Shown here: positions 46,001-54,049 of the stretch, piece by piece | Layout: each line of letters starts with the position of its first letter | How positions within the stretch are numbered: the first letter of the stretch is position 1 | NCBI GenBank assembly: GCA_963676335.1 | Contig: OY781057.1 | Coordinates: 186,001-250,000 of the forward strand | DNA length: 64,000 bases | Origin: G963676335 sp963676335 | Lineage (GTDB): Bacteria; Pseudomonadota; Alphaproteobacteria; Rickettsiales; Rickettsiaceae | Direction: 5' to 3' | Made by a program: the position numbers and the translations under genes | Notes under the pieces: generated by a model | Database searches by the model: none | What the model saw: the letters and a program-made list of their open reading frames with translations, nothing else | What the model was told of the DNA's origin: nothing

Positions 46001-46321
46001 TATCTTCCTCCAAACACACGCTTCAAAACTTTATCTATAACCACATCTATAAATGTAAAATTTGAAGTATCGATTTATAACTATCCAAATTATTTTAAAT
46101 ATTTTGACGATAATCATTATAATGATCCTCAAGATTATATTGAAATAGGTGGTACCCCTTCTTTAATTTTTTTATACGCTACTAATAAAATAGACATTAA
46201 TAGCTATATTATAGGAGGTACTAATGTAATTGGGGTATCGTTCAATCCTCTCGATCTTCCTACTGATGAAGACGTTATAATTACTATGTCTTATTCTACT
46301 TCTGCTATAGGATGTGAGTAA
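43079..46321 (+). CDS. Giant exported Cys-rich protein linked to VirB4 (VirB6-like N-terminus?)
   Basis: 1080 aa from ATG 43079, which overlaps the virB4 stop. A Sec signal (about 1-20, ending FYSSNA) is followed by a Cys-dense region (CLKNPCDCGCSK, many Cys through about residue 180). There is one hydrophobic patch (about 255-310), and then a long beta-rich body with more Cys. The region KYSGLGCVNIPVGPLPPP recalls the extracytoplasmic part of extended rickettsial VirB6 proteins. The multi-span VirB6 membrane domain is absent, so assignment is tentative. Coupling to virB4 argues for a T4SS role. Confidence 0.7.
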   Translation: MIRYLFILFLSLIPFYSSNAGIWGSIAKCLKNPCDCGCSKVNEEWGDGRPYSINKAYDAYCVCPPYNKKGRSGCLKQFSYDDIVKNVGYYTSYCAEETSNSGYFNPKIRVRMQTCNFFACWQYSKELNWNGQCVTWVSGWVFPTIRFCARIAVPAQKDANNKITAPADHGYKEKKHLDSIGYEEEDKKIETVDGEPIDVDLPKLCVYRDPGIIQLLQGEIDLLDWNPVKQVFHKSSGIHPLVEMIISIIELHQFLSTLSLRIFAFVLPSGNATNWIKEVLKILIKIQTIMGDVYIVILKEFGQLNRLVEDNNQDNHIKERHKYSGLGCVNIPVGPLPPPYYFIMRPPLPTLKVNQICPMDKDGKIWPIVNEKKEVVYNESVPIDGNGCVASNEVNNVIHNAVRVGFDKLVPLCSILENGEVYTSGRCVDIDNISSSIAHKAGDMIPLSFVKIKECTSTSKPNFCNKQSIRVVYGTKSKGENSVIYNETYDPEIVNCDESPAADICQTIWGVNTGDFKDLVVDFNGQVENEYNLVSQNSSSSNLVDNNKTYSVFAKITRKDEEIELDKNTYSQDPENICVYETSQNILVGCVPRGMAPKPSVSSCDQDPKCIENTPMTPKMRVKIAITEEESPNRTYFTEGIVGVLNYYDNKSNTQSPDESKYKLNLAGFDYDTMVTDENFVQLPFNQDKGEPNVSTKYGVYKDNIYPYNPDGTENPDAVYLYGLEYMNGQYVSGGTYICLKDIKMDNCQQDTKICVLTKLVDEEGNPCVEETVTEHKCRVSVLPKDRIIPNIDSLTPYLKDNEYFDNKQMVENGYCQLVKENTDPATETMNPVAKYNTKKCVSRDKTPIELNLCTKVTSSECKAITEYNAQWPNTEVGKEATGTCIKNPSMSMRRKCIFDRDSNKAVFEKIDPEKGKISSYANLNQYSVSVTNNGNRLDRFLLSNGNITHFIPKDSIKHALNDRSSKIGSGIEFYLPPNTRFKTLSITTSINVKFEVSIYNYPNYFKYFDDNHYNDPQDYIEIGGTPSLIFLYATNKIDINSYIIGGTNVIGVSFNPLDLPTDEDVIITMSYSTSAIGCE

Positions 46322-46456
46322 TGCTCAAGTGACTAATTACTGGTTATATTTAGAAAAATTTTACTATATATTTATATAAATTAGTAAAAATAATGGATGG
46401 AAATATAAACAAATTAGTGGTAATGTTTTTTTTATTAAAAAATAAAAACGGAAAAA

Positions 46457-46813
46457 ATGTCAAAAAACATAAATGTTACATTTAATGATGGAACTAAGAA
46501 ACAGATTGAAGTTAAAGTAAATTACGAGCTACTGTGCAGTACTAAAGGGTCACAGTATGGATCTAATTTTTATAATGATATTGCTAGTAAAATTAAGGAA
46601 TTGATTCCAAATTGGGAGATGATTGAAAAATTAAGCGACACAGCTTGTGTCGAAATAACTGATATTAAGGGAGAGTTTAATAGCTTTAGTGAGCCAGCAA
46701 TTGATAAAATTAGAGATCAAATTGATAATTACGCTCTTAATGTATTTGAGAAAATTCCTGATATAGAGTATAATAGCGCTGGTGTTACTTTAAATTTGTT
46801 CGATATGGAGTGA
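46457..46813 (+). CDS. Unknown small protein
   Basis: 118 aa, unrecognised. No signal peptide or membrane segment. It has a beta-hairpin-like start (INVTFNDGTKKQIEVKV), then mixed alpha/beta segments and an acidic end. It follows the giant gene by 135 nt and precedes pgsA by 65 nt on the same strand. No function can be proposed. Confidence 0.65.
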   Translation: MSKNINVTFNDGTKKQIEVKVNYELLCSTKGSQYGSNFYNDIASKIKELIPNWEMIEKLSDTACVEITDIKGEFNSFSEPAIDKIRDQIDNYALNVFEKIPDIEYNSAGVTLNLFDME

Positions 46814-46878
46814 ATATCATTATCTTTTCTTTAAATAATCTATTACTTTAGAAGGAAAGAACTATAAATAATTAGAAA

Positions 46879-47445
46879 ATGAATATACCTAATATATTAA
46901 CTTTAATACGGATATTTTCTATTCCTATAATTATAGGGACTTTTTATTTTGATGATGTAATATTTGCTCATAAATTAGGAGCAATGTTGTTCTTATTAGC
47001 AAGTATTACAGATTTTTTAGATGGATACTTTGCAAGAAAACTAAATCTTCAATCTGATTTTGGACGTATGTTAGATCCAATTGCAGATAAATTACTAATA
47101 GGAAGTATATTATTGATGTTAGTAAAATTTCGCAAAATAAACGAAATACCATGCTTATTAATTTTAGCTAGAGAATTCACTGTTTCAGGATTACGACAAT
47201 TCTTGGCTCAGGTTAGGATTAAAGTACCAGTATCTTATTTATCAAAAGTTAAAACTATAGTACAAATGAGCTCTTTATTTATTATCTTACTGGGTAACAA
47301 AGGTTCTGGAATAAAATATTTAGATATATTAGGTGTTATTAGCCTTTGGGCAGCTGCAATTCTTACAATAGTAACTGGGTATTCTTATTGCAAAAGTTGT
47401 ATACAATATTTTTATAATAAATCATGCATTTTAGATAAAAAATAA
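46879..47445 (+). CDS. pgsA: CDP-diacylglycerol-glycerol-3-phosphate 3-phosphatidyltransferase
   Basis: 188 aa, about four to six membrane segments. The CDP-alcohol phosphotransferase motif DGYFARKLNLQSDFGRMLDPIADK (D-G-x2-A-R-x8-G-x3-D-x3-D) is complete. It commits CDP-DAG to phosphatidylglycerol in the inner membrane. An AGAAGGAAAG stretch about 20 nt upstream may aid translation. Confidence 0.95.
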   Translation: MNIPNILTLIRIFSIPIIIGTFYFDDVIFAHKLGAMLFLLASITDFLDGYFARKLNLQSDFGRMLDPIADKLLIGSILLMLVKFRKINEIPCLLILAREFTVSGLRQFLAQVRIKVPVSYLSKVKTIVQMSSLFIILLGNKGSGIKYLDILGVISLWAAAILTIVTGYSYCKSCIQYFYNKSCILDKK

Positions 47446-47562
47446 TTACTATAAAATGTAATTAGATAAGTATAATATACTAAAAATATTTGAAACATGA
47501 GATATTCATTAATAAATACGTCAGAATGAAAATTCTTCAAAGATAAATAATAGGTATTAACA

Positions 47563-48282
47563 GTGAACAATCAATTTATAGATGTTCCCTCTGCTAGCGC
47601 AAAATTATCCATAATTGACTTAATTTTATCAGCAGACATTATCTGTCAGGGAATAATGATATTTTTAGTACTTCTTTCTATATGGTCTTGGGCAATTGTT
47701 TTGGATAAGTATATTAGATGTTACCAAATAAAGAAAAAAATTATTCAATTTGAAAATTTATTTTGGTCTGGGCAAGTATTAGATCAACTATATGATAGAG
47801 CCAGAAGAATTATAGATAATCCATTATCCACTATTTTTGTTGCTGCTATGAGTGAATGTAAACGATATGATAGTAATTTAATATGTAATAATCATTCATT
47901 AAAAGAAGGTCTTAAAGATAGAGTACTGCAATCAATGTATATTATACGCAACAGAGAAATTCAAAAATTAGAACAAGGATTATCATTTTTAGCTATGGTT
48001 GGTTCAAAAGCAACGTTTATTGGTTTATTTGGTACTGTGTGGGGAATTATGCATAGCTTTCAATCGATAGCAGTTTCTAAAAATACTAGCTTAGCTGTAG
48101 TGGCTCCTGGAATTGCAGAAGCTTTATTGGCTACCGCTATAGGTTTAATTGTATCAATTCCAGCAGTAATGTTTTATAATCTATTAGTATCAAAGTTAGA
48201 CATAATTGATAATAAATTTAATGATTTTATTGGAGAATTAAATACACTATTATTACGCGCAATTGATGAAAATAAAATCTAA
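47563..48282 (+). CDS. tolQ: Tol-Pal motor subunit TolQ
   Basis: 239 aa, GTG start at 47563. Three membrane segments and the ExbB/TolQ core: a short first helix (IMIFLVLLSIWSWAIVLDKY), then GLFGTVWGIMHSF and the long helix AVVAPGIAEALLATAIGLIVSIPA. With TolR it makes a proton-driven motor that energises TolA for outer-membrane constriction. Its TAATG stop-start overlaps tolR. Confidence 0.95.
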   Translation: MNNQFIDVPSASAKLSIIDLILSADIICQGIMIFLVLLSIWSWAIVLDKYIRCYQIKKKIIQFENLFWSGQVLDQLYDRARRIIDNPLSTIFVAAMSECKRYDSNLICNNHSLKEGLKDRVLQSMYIIRNREIQKLEQGLSFLAMVGSKATFIGLFGTVWGIMHSFQSIAVSKNTSLAVVAPGIAEALLATAIGLIVSIPAVMFYNLLVSKLDIIDNKFNDFIGELNTLLLRAIDENKI

Positions 48283-48713
48283 TGACACATTGTACAATTA
48301 ATAAATACCATCGTAATAAAATTATAAGCGAAATTAATATTACTCCTTTAGTGGATGTTATGTTAGTATTGTTAATCATTTTTATGGTTACTTCTCCAAT
48401 GCTAATGGCAGGAATTAATGTTGATTTGCCACAAACTCAATCTACACCTTTATCTAATGATCAAGATGATCCACTTGTTATTAGTATTAATGCTAAAGGA
48501 CATATTTATATTATGGAAACTTTAATTAGTAAACAAGAATTATTGCCCAAACTTAAAGCTATAGTAAAAGAAAAATATGATCATCGTATTTTTATAAAAG
48601 GAGATAAAAATATACATTACGGTAAAATTATTGAAGTCATTGGAGAATTAAATTCTGCAGGATTTAATAAAGTTGCTTTAATTACTAATATTAAAACAGA
48701 TGAGCAAAAATAA
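48282..48713 (+). CDS. tolR: Tol-Pal motor subunit TolR
   Basis: 143 aa. One membrane helix carrying the motor Asp (EINITPLVDVMLVLLIIFMVTSP) and a periplasmic domain. It is the ExbD/TolR partner of TolQ. It starts one base into the tolQ stop and its own end overlaps tolA by 14 nt. Confidence 0.95.
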   Translation: MTHCTINKYHRNKIISEINITPLVDVMLVLLIIFMVTSPMLMAGINVDLPQTQSTPLSNDQDDPLVISINAKGHIYIMETLISKQELLPKLKAIVKEKYDHRIFIKGDKNIHYGKIIEVIGELNSAGFNKVALITNIKTDEQK

Positions 48714-49737
48714 TAAGGAAAGTTTTTCGATTTTTTTTGCTATATCCATGGCTACTCATTGTATTATTTTATATTGCTTTCTTTTTTCTGCATTTGAAGT
48801 AGTTAATAAATTGCCTGAAGAAAAAATAATAACTGTAGACATTGTACCAGTTAGTAATATTTCTAATATAAAACCTTCTAAAATAACAAAAGAAAAAACA
48901 ACAGAAGATCTTAGCAAAGCTCATAAAGTTTTAAATACCCATCAAGAAGAACCTCGAAAAGAGCCTATCCAAGAAACTCCTGTTGAAAAAACTCTTAATG
49001 AGAAGCCATTAGCAATGGAAAATATAATAGAACCCCTAAAACAAGAAATTCTACCTAAAAAATCTATAGCAGAAGACACTAAAGTAGAAAAAGACCCTAT
49101 TAAAAAAGAAATTCTACCTAAAAAACCTATAGTAGAAGACACTAAAGTAGAAAAGGATCCTATTAAAAAAGAAATTTTATCTAAAAAACCTATAGTAGAA
49201 GACACTAAAGTAGAAAAAGCCCCTATTAAAAAAGAAATTTTATCTAAAAAAAAGAAAGAACAGGTAATACAAAAAAACAAAAAAGATGAAAAAGGTGAAA
49301 ATGAATTGGAATCTTTATTAAAAAATTTAGAAACTGCATCTGAAGGCAATAACCTTAAAGGGGATCAAGTAGCACAAGAAAAAACTGATGCTAAACAAAA
49401 TGCAACTGGAGGATATAATGAGAATATGCCATTATCTATTTCAGAAATGCAATTAATTAGAGGCATGATTGAAAAAAATTGGAATGTTCCAAGAGGAATA
49501 AGAAATTTCAAAGATATACAGATAACTTTGTATATTAAGTTTAATATCGATGGAAGCTTAGATCAATTAAAATTAATAAGTAAAAATTGTAATGGAATAA
49601 ATGCTAATTTATGTGAAGCATTAGAACTAAGTGCTTTTAGAGCTGTACATCAAGCCTCTCCTTTTAGTGGATTGCGTTCGGACAGGCATGATGCGTGGAA
49701 AGAAATTAAATTAATTTTAATTCCTTCTGGTGAATAA
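48700..49737 (+). CDS. tolA: TolA with a 21-residue tandem repeat linker
   Basis: 345 aa. An N-terminal membrane helix (about 8-28), a long Lys/Glu-rich linker, and a C-terminal TolA III domain (about 235-345) with ISEMQLIRGMIEKNWNVPRG and the conserved C-terminal strands. The linker includes three tandem 21-aa units (KEILPKKPIVEDTKVEKDPIK type) plus a partial fourth at DNA 49042-49251. TolA links the inner-membrane TolQR motor to Pal. Its end is 4 nt before a truncated dispersed repeat. Confidence 0.92.
   Translation: MSKNNKESFSIFFAISMATHCIILYCFLFSAFEVVNKLPEEKIITVDIVPVSNISNIKPSKITKEKTTEDLSKAHKVLNTHQEEPRKEPIQETPVEKTLNEKPLAMENIIEPLKQEILPKKSIAEDTKVEKDPIKKEILPKKPIVEDTKVEKDPIKKEILSKKPIVEDTKVEKAPIKKEILSKKKKEQVIQKNKKDEKGENELESLLKNLETASEGNNLKGDQVAQEKTDAKQNATGGYNENMPLSISEMQLIRGMIEKNWNVPRGIRNFKDIQITLYIKFNIDGSLDQLKLISKNCNGINANLCEALELSAFRAVHQASPFSGLRSDRHDAWKEIKLILIPSGE
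49042..49251 (+). repeat. 63-bp in-frame tandem repeat in tolA
   Basis: Three complete 63-bp units (49042-49230) and a 21-bp partial fourth unit. Copies differ by only a few substitutions, mostly silent or conservative, so the array is young and can probably change length by slippage. It encodes 21-residue units of the TolA linker. Confidence 0.95.
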
Positions 49738-49740
49738 TTA

Positions 49741-49790
49741 TTTTGAAATCTGACTTCGTATTTTCAAGTTTTCATTTACGAGGAGAATAC
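49741..49790 (+). repeat. Dispersed hairpin repeat, right-end fragment (tolA-virB2)
   Basis: 50 bp: TTTTGAAATCTGACTTCGTA then TTTTCAAGTTTTCATTTACGAGGAGAATAC. This is the right arm and right end of the family without the left half. It lies 4 nt after tolA. The rest of the gap to virB2 (49791-49942) is AT-rich with no gene. Confidence 0.85.
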
Positions 49791-49942
49791 TCTATCATAA
49801 AATCTTATCTAACTAAACTCTAAAGTAAAAATATCAAAAACGCAACACCTTAAATTATCTACAAAAAAAATAAAATATTTTTTTTGTAGTATATGAATAA
49901 TTGTATTATCCTAAGAATAATTATATTTAAAAAAGGTTGTCT

Positions 49943-50296
49943 ATGAATGGAAGTAATATTTATATTTTGGAGAGATCAAATACTCTACGTCTATTCCTTT
50001 CTTTTGCTCTTATTTTCTTTATTTTATCGATGCATAACGAAGTATTCGCTACTGCTACTGCTTCTACAGATGTTATAGGAGGTAAATTGTGTGCTGTAGT
50101 AAAAATATTAACTGGTGCTACCGCTAAAGCCGTTGCAACTGTAGCTATATTCTTTCTTGGTATTGGATTATTTATGGGTAAAGTTAATTGGGGAGTTGGA
50201 GCTGTTACAATAATAGGAATAGTCGTAATCTTTAGTGCTAATACTTTTATTGATGTTATAGGAGGATCTGGCGCATCTGCTGTAACGTGTGCCTAA
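49943..50296 (+). CDS. virB2: VirB2-like T4SS pilin
   Basis: 117 aa from ATG 49943 (AAAAAAGG 6 nt upstream; a TTG six bases earlier also possible). A long signal peptide with processing near EVFATA precedes a mature about 75-residue peptide with two hydrophobic segments (LTGATAKAVATVAIFFLGIGLFMG and VGAVTIIGIVVIFSANTFIDVIGG) split by KVNW. This is the VirB2/TrbC pilin layout. It is isolated from virB4, as is common in Rickettsiales, which carry scattered T4SS genes and several pilin copies. Confidence 0.85.
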   Translation: MNGSNIYILERSNTLRLFLSFALIFFILSMHNEVFATATASTDVIGGKLCAVVKILTGATAKAVATVAIFFLGIGLFMGKVNWGVGAVTIIGIVVIFSANTFIDVIGGSGASAVTCA

Positions 50297-50302
50297 TTTA
50301 AT

Positions 50303-50466
50303 TACTCGCCACATTTCAAAAATTGGCGACGTCGCTTGAGAACTGTGTTCTGAGAACTGTGTCGCTCATACACGTCAAAGTATGCTGCGCTACTTGTTCT
50401 CTTCGCTCCTAGCTCTTTTTGAAGTATGGCTTCGTATTTTCAAATTTTCATTTACGAGAAGAATAC
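50303..50466 (+). repeat. Dispersed hairpin repeat, copy E (virB2-bioY)
   Basis: 164 bp full-length copy. Left TACTCGCCACATTTCAAAAATTGGCGACGTCGC, then a TTGAGAAC-TGTG-TTCTGAG hairpin, GCTGCGCTAC, TTTTTGAAGTATGGC and the usual end CATTTACGAGAAG. It fills the gap between convergent virB2 and bioY, so its stem-loops could also act as a transcription terminator. Confidence 0.9.
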
Positions 50467-50502
50467 AATCCAAATCTTGAAAATTCTTTATATTACTGAG
50501 TT

Positions 50503-51051
50503 CTATTTGTGATTTTTTAAAAAATAAATAATTAATGACAAAACAATAATTTTAATTAATCCAGGAATAATAAATGGAAATACACCAGTAAAAATTGCAA
50601 TTTTGAAATCCCCTAAAAATATAGCTAACCAAGAAACGCCAATAATATAAATTATACAATTTCCTAAAAAACAAATAAGGATAAGATGCATTAACTTTTC
50701 TTGAACTAGATATTCTCTAATTTTAGCCATAGTAGCTGCTGCTAAAATAAATCCTACTAAATATCCTCCAGTAGGGCCTAAAAAATACCCCATACCACTA
50801 TTTAATTTCATAAATAATGGAAACCCCGCTATCCCGAGAGATACATATAATATTGTTGAGTTTAGGGCATTTCTATAACTAAATATTAAGCCTATGATCA
50901 TAACACCTACCGTTTGTAAAGTAATAGGTACTGGTGTTAATGGAATATTAACTTGTGCCATTAAAAATAATAATATACACCCTGCTATTGAATGTAAAAT
51001 ATTATGTGTTGTAAAATATTGTTTATTTATTGTTAGAGTTCCTTTTTTCAT
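50503..51051 (-). CDS. bioY: Biotin transporter BioY
   Basis: 182 aa from ATG 51051 (GTG 51075 is possible). Six membrane segments with the BioY motifs LMAQVNIPLTPVPITLQTVGVM and GPTGGYLVGFILAA, then YFLKN end. It is the substrate-binding component that brings in biotin alone or with an energy-coupling module; no EcfA/EcfT gene is in the window. It suggests dependence on host or environmental biotin, although biotin synthesis genes may lie elsewhere. Confidence 0.93.
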   Translation of the reverse strand: MKKGTLTINKQYFTTHNILHSIAGCILLFLMAQVNIPLTPVPITLQTVGVMIIGLIFSYRNALNSTILYVSLGIAGFPLFMKLNSGMGYFLGPTGGYLVGFILAAATMAKIREYLVQEKLMHLILICFLGNCIIYIIGVSWLAIFLGDFKIAIFTGVFPFIIPGLIKIIVLSLIIYFLKNHK

Positions 51052-51162
51052 AAAAATTATCTTTTTAGAAAGCACTATTTAAGTAGATACAAAATAAAAA
51101 TAACACTTTATCATAAAAAATCATTTTGTATACGAATTTATTTAAAAAATATTTTTTCATTT

Positions 51163-52698
51163 GTGTTTCAGAATCAGCAACCTAAATCATATAAATTATT
51201 AATTCTTCTTTCTATTTTATATAATTTAAGTTTTAACTCTTATTTAATATTTATAAAAATTCATTTTTATAAAGCAAGTCCGCTATTAGGGTCGTTAGAA
51301 TTATTTCAGGAATTTTTATACAATACATTCTTTACATTTTTAGTATTTTTGGGATTAAGTATTAATACTTGGGTCTTGGTCATAGCTATATTTGTGTTAT
51401 TTGTTACTGGGGGAGTGGTAGAGTATTATATAATTAGTAGTAAAATTTTTCCTTCTCAAAAAGCTATAGGACTAATACTGACTAGTAATTTTACAGAGAT
51501 ACTAGAAGCTATAAATATAAAGCTTCTAGCTTGGATATTAGTACCATTAATTTGCGCTTTATATTGCTTTTATAAATATATAAAAAATCTTAAAATTTCT
51601 ATTTTAGTAAGCGTTTTTTCTCTTATATTGATTACTTTTAATATATTTAATCCAAAATTTCATCTTTCAATGGAATATCTTCCATTTCAATATCTCTATA
51701 ATTTTTGCACATATATTAGCAAACCTACGGAACCTAAATTAGATATTAGCCAATCATTTAAATTTGTTAACAATTCTGATGAAGATTTAATAGTTGTATT
51801 AGTCATTGGAGAGGCAGCTAGATACGATCATTTTGGTATTAATGAATACGAAAGAGACACTACTCCATTTCTAAAAAAAATACCAAATTTATTCTCCTTT
51901 TATGCAAAAGCGTGCTCTAATGCAACATATATATCTGTTCCCTGTTTATTAACTAGAGCAACAACTAATAATTTATCAATTACAACAAAAGAAAAAAGTT
52001 TAATTTCAATTTTCAAAAGCTTAGGTTTTTATACTTCATGGATAGGGACTCAAGCATTACAAAAATTTTTTACTAAAAACAATGTTGAGAGTATACATAA
52101 TGAAGCAGATTTCTTAATGCTTCCAGGCGGATTTGGAGCATATCAAATGAACGCATTGGATGAATCATTATTTCCGTATTTTATGGAAAGCTTAAAAAGA
52201 ACGGGGAGAAAATTGATAATTTTGCATACAACAGGAAGCCATTGGAATTATATTAACCGCTATCCTAAACAATTTGAGAAATTTACTCCAGTTTGTAATA
52301 AATATGACGATCCTATGGGATGTCCTATCATATCATTAATAAATAGTTATGATAATAGTATCTATTATACAGATTATATTTTATGGCAATTTATTGAGTT
52401 GTTAAAAGATAAAAATGTATTTTTTACTTATGTATCTGATCATGGAGAGTCATTAGGAGAAAACGAATCTTATCAACACGGGGGAACGGAGTTTAAACTT
52501 GAGCAATATTCAGTACCATTTATTGTATGGCTATCAGATTCTTTTATCAAAAAACATAAAGATATTTATGAATCTCTTCAATATTATAAGAATAATAAAG
52601 TTTCATTATCGCATGATTATATTTTTCACTCTTTACTAGATTGCAGCGGAATACAGTCATCTATAATAAATAAAAATTATAGCATATGTTACCATTAG
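51163..52698 (+). CDS. eptA: Phosphoethanolamine transferase, EptA-like
   Basis: 511 aa from GTG 51163. Four or five membrane helices (about 10-165) then a periplasmic sulfatase-fold domain. Catalytic residues are placed as in EptA/MCR enzymes: Glu in VIGEAARYDHFG, Thr nucleophile in CSNATYISVPC, and DH in VSDHGES. Such enzymes decorate lipid A with phosphoethanolamine, which protects against cationic peptides. lpxB overlaps its end by 13 nt, supporting a lipid A link. Confidence 0.88.
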   Translation: MFQNQQPKSYKLLILLSILYNLSFNSYLIFIKIHFYKASPLLGSLELFQEFLYNTFFTFLVFLGLSINTWVLVIAIFVLFVTGGVVEYYIISSKIFPSQKAIGLILTSNFTEILEAINIKLLAWILVPLICALYCFYKYIKNLKISILVSVFSLILITFNIFNPKFHLSMEYLPFQYLYNFCTYISKPTEPKLDISQSFKFVNNSDEDLIVVLVIGEAARYDHFGINEYERDTTPFLKKIPNLFSFYAKACSNATYISVPCLLTRATTNNLSITTKEKSLISIFKSLGFYTSWIGTQALQKFFTKNNVESIHNEADFLMLPGGFGAYQMNALDESLFPYFMESLKRTGRKLIILHTTGSHWNYINRYPKQFEKFTPVCNKYDDPMGCPIISLINSYDNSIYYTDYILWQFIELLKDKNVFFTYVSDHGESLGENESYQHGGTEFKLEQYSVPFIVWLSDSFIKKHKDIYESLQYYKNNKVSLSHDYIFHSLLDCSGIQSSIINKNYSICYH

Positions 52699-53849
52699 AA
52701 CATATTTATTTTATAGCGGGAGAAAACTCTGGGGATCTTATAGGAAGCAAAATTATTTCTGGAATTAAGAGTTTGTTACCTAACATAATATGTTCTGGAG
52801 TAGGTGGAAAAAAAATGCTAGAAGCTGGATTAAACGATAGTTTGTTTCCAATGTCAAATATTAGTATTATTGGATTTTTTGAAGTAATTCCGCATATATT
52901 AAAAATAAAAAAATTGATAAAAAAAACTGTTGAAGACATTTTTATTAAAAATCCTGACATTATTATTACTATAGACGCTCAAGAATTTTCATTTCGTGTA
53001 GCCAAACAAATTGCAAAACTAAATCCACAAATAAAATTGTTGCACATAGTAGCTCCATCTGTTTGGCTTTATAGACCCAATAGAGCATCAAAGTATGCAA
53101 AAATTTTTGATCATCTTATTTGTTTGTTACCTTTTGAACCAATTTTATTTGAAAGACATGGACTATTAAGTACATATGTAGGTCATTTTTTATTTGACGG
53201 TATTAATATTTCTACTTGGGGAATTTTTAGAAAAAAATATGATATCTCATCAAAAACTAAATTAATATGTGTAACGCCAGGAAGTAGAAAAAAAGAAATA
53301 CAAACACATTTACCTATATTTTTAGCAGCAATATCGTTGTTACAAACTAAATATAAAAATATAGTATGTGCAATAGCCGTAAGTGATAGCCAATATTTAA
53401 AATTGATTCAAAATATTAGTTCAAAATTCGATTTTAAAATTCTAAATATTGATAAAATAGAACATCCTTTTTTATATAAAGACTCTGATGTTGCTATTGC
53501 AAAATCAGGTACTAATACTTTAGAAATCGCCGCTGCAGAAACTCCACTTATTGTTGCATATAAAATTAACCCTTTAAGTTGGCTGTATCTAAAAAAAATT
53601 GTAACATTAAAATATGCATGTCTAATTAATATTATATCTAACCAAGAAATCATTAAAGAATTACTTCAGAAAAATTGCAATTCTCAACAAATTGCTCATG
53701 ATATTGATCAGCTATTGGCTAATCCTAATTTAGCAAAATTACAAATAAAATTATCAAAACAAATTTTAAACAAGATGGGATTTAGAAATAACGAAATTAA
53801 CCCAATTAAATCTACGATAGAAGTAATAATGAGACTAAAAAAGGTATAG
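52686..53849 (+). CDS. lpxB: Lipid A disaccharide synthase LpxB
   Basis: 387 aa GT-B enzyme of family GT19. YFIAGENSGDLIGS, GVGGKKML, a GFFEVIPHI segment, HIVAPSVWLYRP, and the C-terminal AIAKSGTNTLEIAAAETPLIV are LpxB motifs. It joins UDP-2,3-diacylglucosamine and lipid X. Its presence means that this organism makes lipid A, unlike some Rickettsiales (Anaplasma, Ehrlichia, Wolbachia). It overlaps the eptA-like gene by 13 nt. Confidence 0.94.
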   Translation: MLPLEHIYFIAGENSGDLIGSKIISGIKSLLPNIICSGVGGKKMLEAGLNDSLFPMSNISIIGFFEVIPHILKIKKLIKKTVEDIFIKNPDIIITIDAQEFSFRVAKQIAKLNPQIKLLHIVAPSVWLYRPNRASKYAKIFDHLICLLPFEPILFERHGLLSTYVGHFLFDGINISTWGIFRKKYDISSKTKLICVTPGSRKKEIQTHLPIFLAAISLLQTKYKNIVCAIAVSDSQYLKLIQNISSKFDFKILNIDKIEHPFLYKDSDVAIAKSGTNTLEIAAAETPLIVAYKINPLSWLYLKKIVTLKYACLINIISNQEIIKELLQKNCNSQQIAHDIDQLLANPNLAKLQIKLSKQILNKMGFRNNEINPIKSTIEVIMRLKKV

Positions 53850-53900
53850 ACATATATTATTTTCTACCTATGGTTTACAGCGATTTTTATAATGAAATGA

Positions 53901-53929
53901 TTGCTTTAACCGCATAAAATATGTATTAT
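53901..53929 (+). promoter_or_regulatory. Sigma70-type promoter for nrdD
   Basis: TTGCTT at 53901-53906, a 17-nt spacer, TATTAT at 53924-53929. It lies about 120 nt before nrdD in a 200-nt gap that holds no gene. I saw no clear NrdR or FNR box, but cannot score these by eye. Confidence 0.45.
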
Positions 53930-54049
53930 ATATGAATATTTATTGTGAAAAATTAATAAATTTAATTCAAAAGAGTCCAAGGTTTAATAATTTTTTAGCT
54001 TAAAGTTATTAGCCTACTAATCAAATTATATATAAAAAGTTATAAAAAC

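Noticed and set aside
49042..49251. CRISPR array
   Set aside because: The units are contiguous and in frame with no spacers; this is a coding tandem repeat.
48942..49349. Minus-strand ORF antisense to tolA
   Set aside because: Shadow of the tolA tandem repeat; Ser/Phe-rich with repeating units.
51820..51850. Apparent loss of the catalytic Thr in EptA (GEAAR instead of GETAR)
   Set aside because: The Glu of that motif is the metal ligand; the Thr nucleophile lies downstream in the NATYISVPC segment and is intact.
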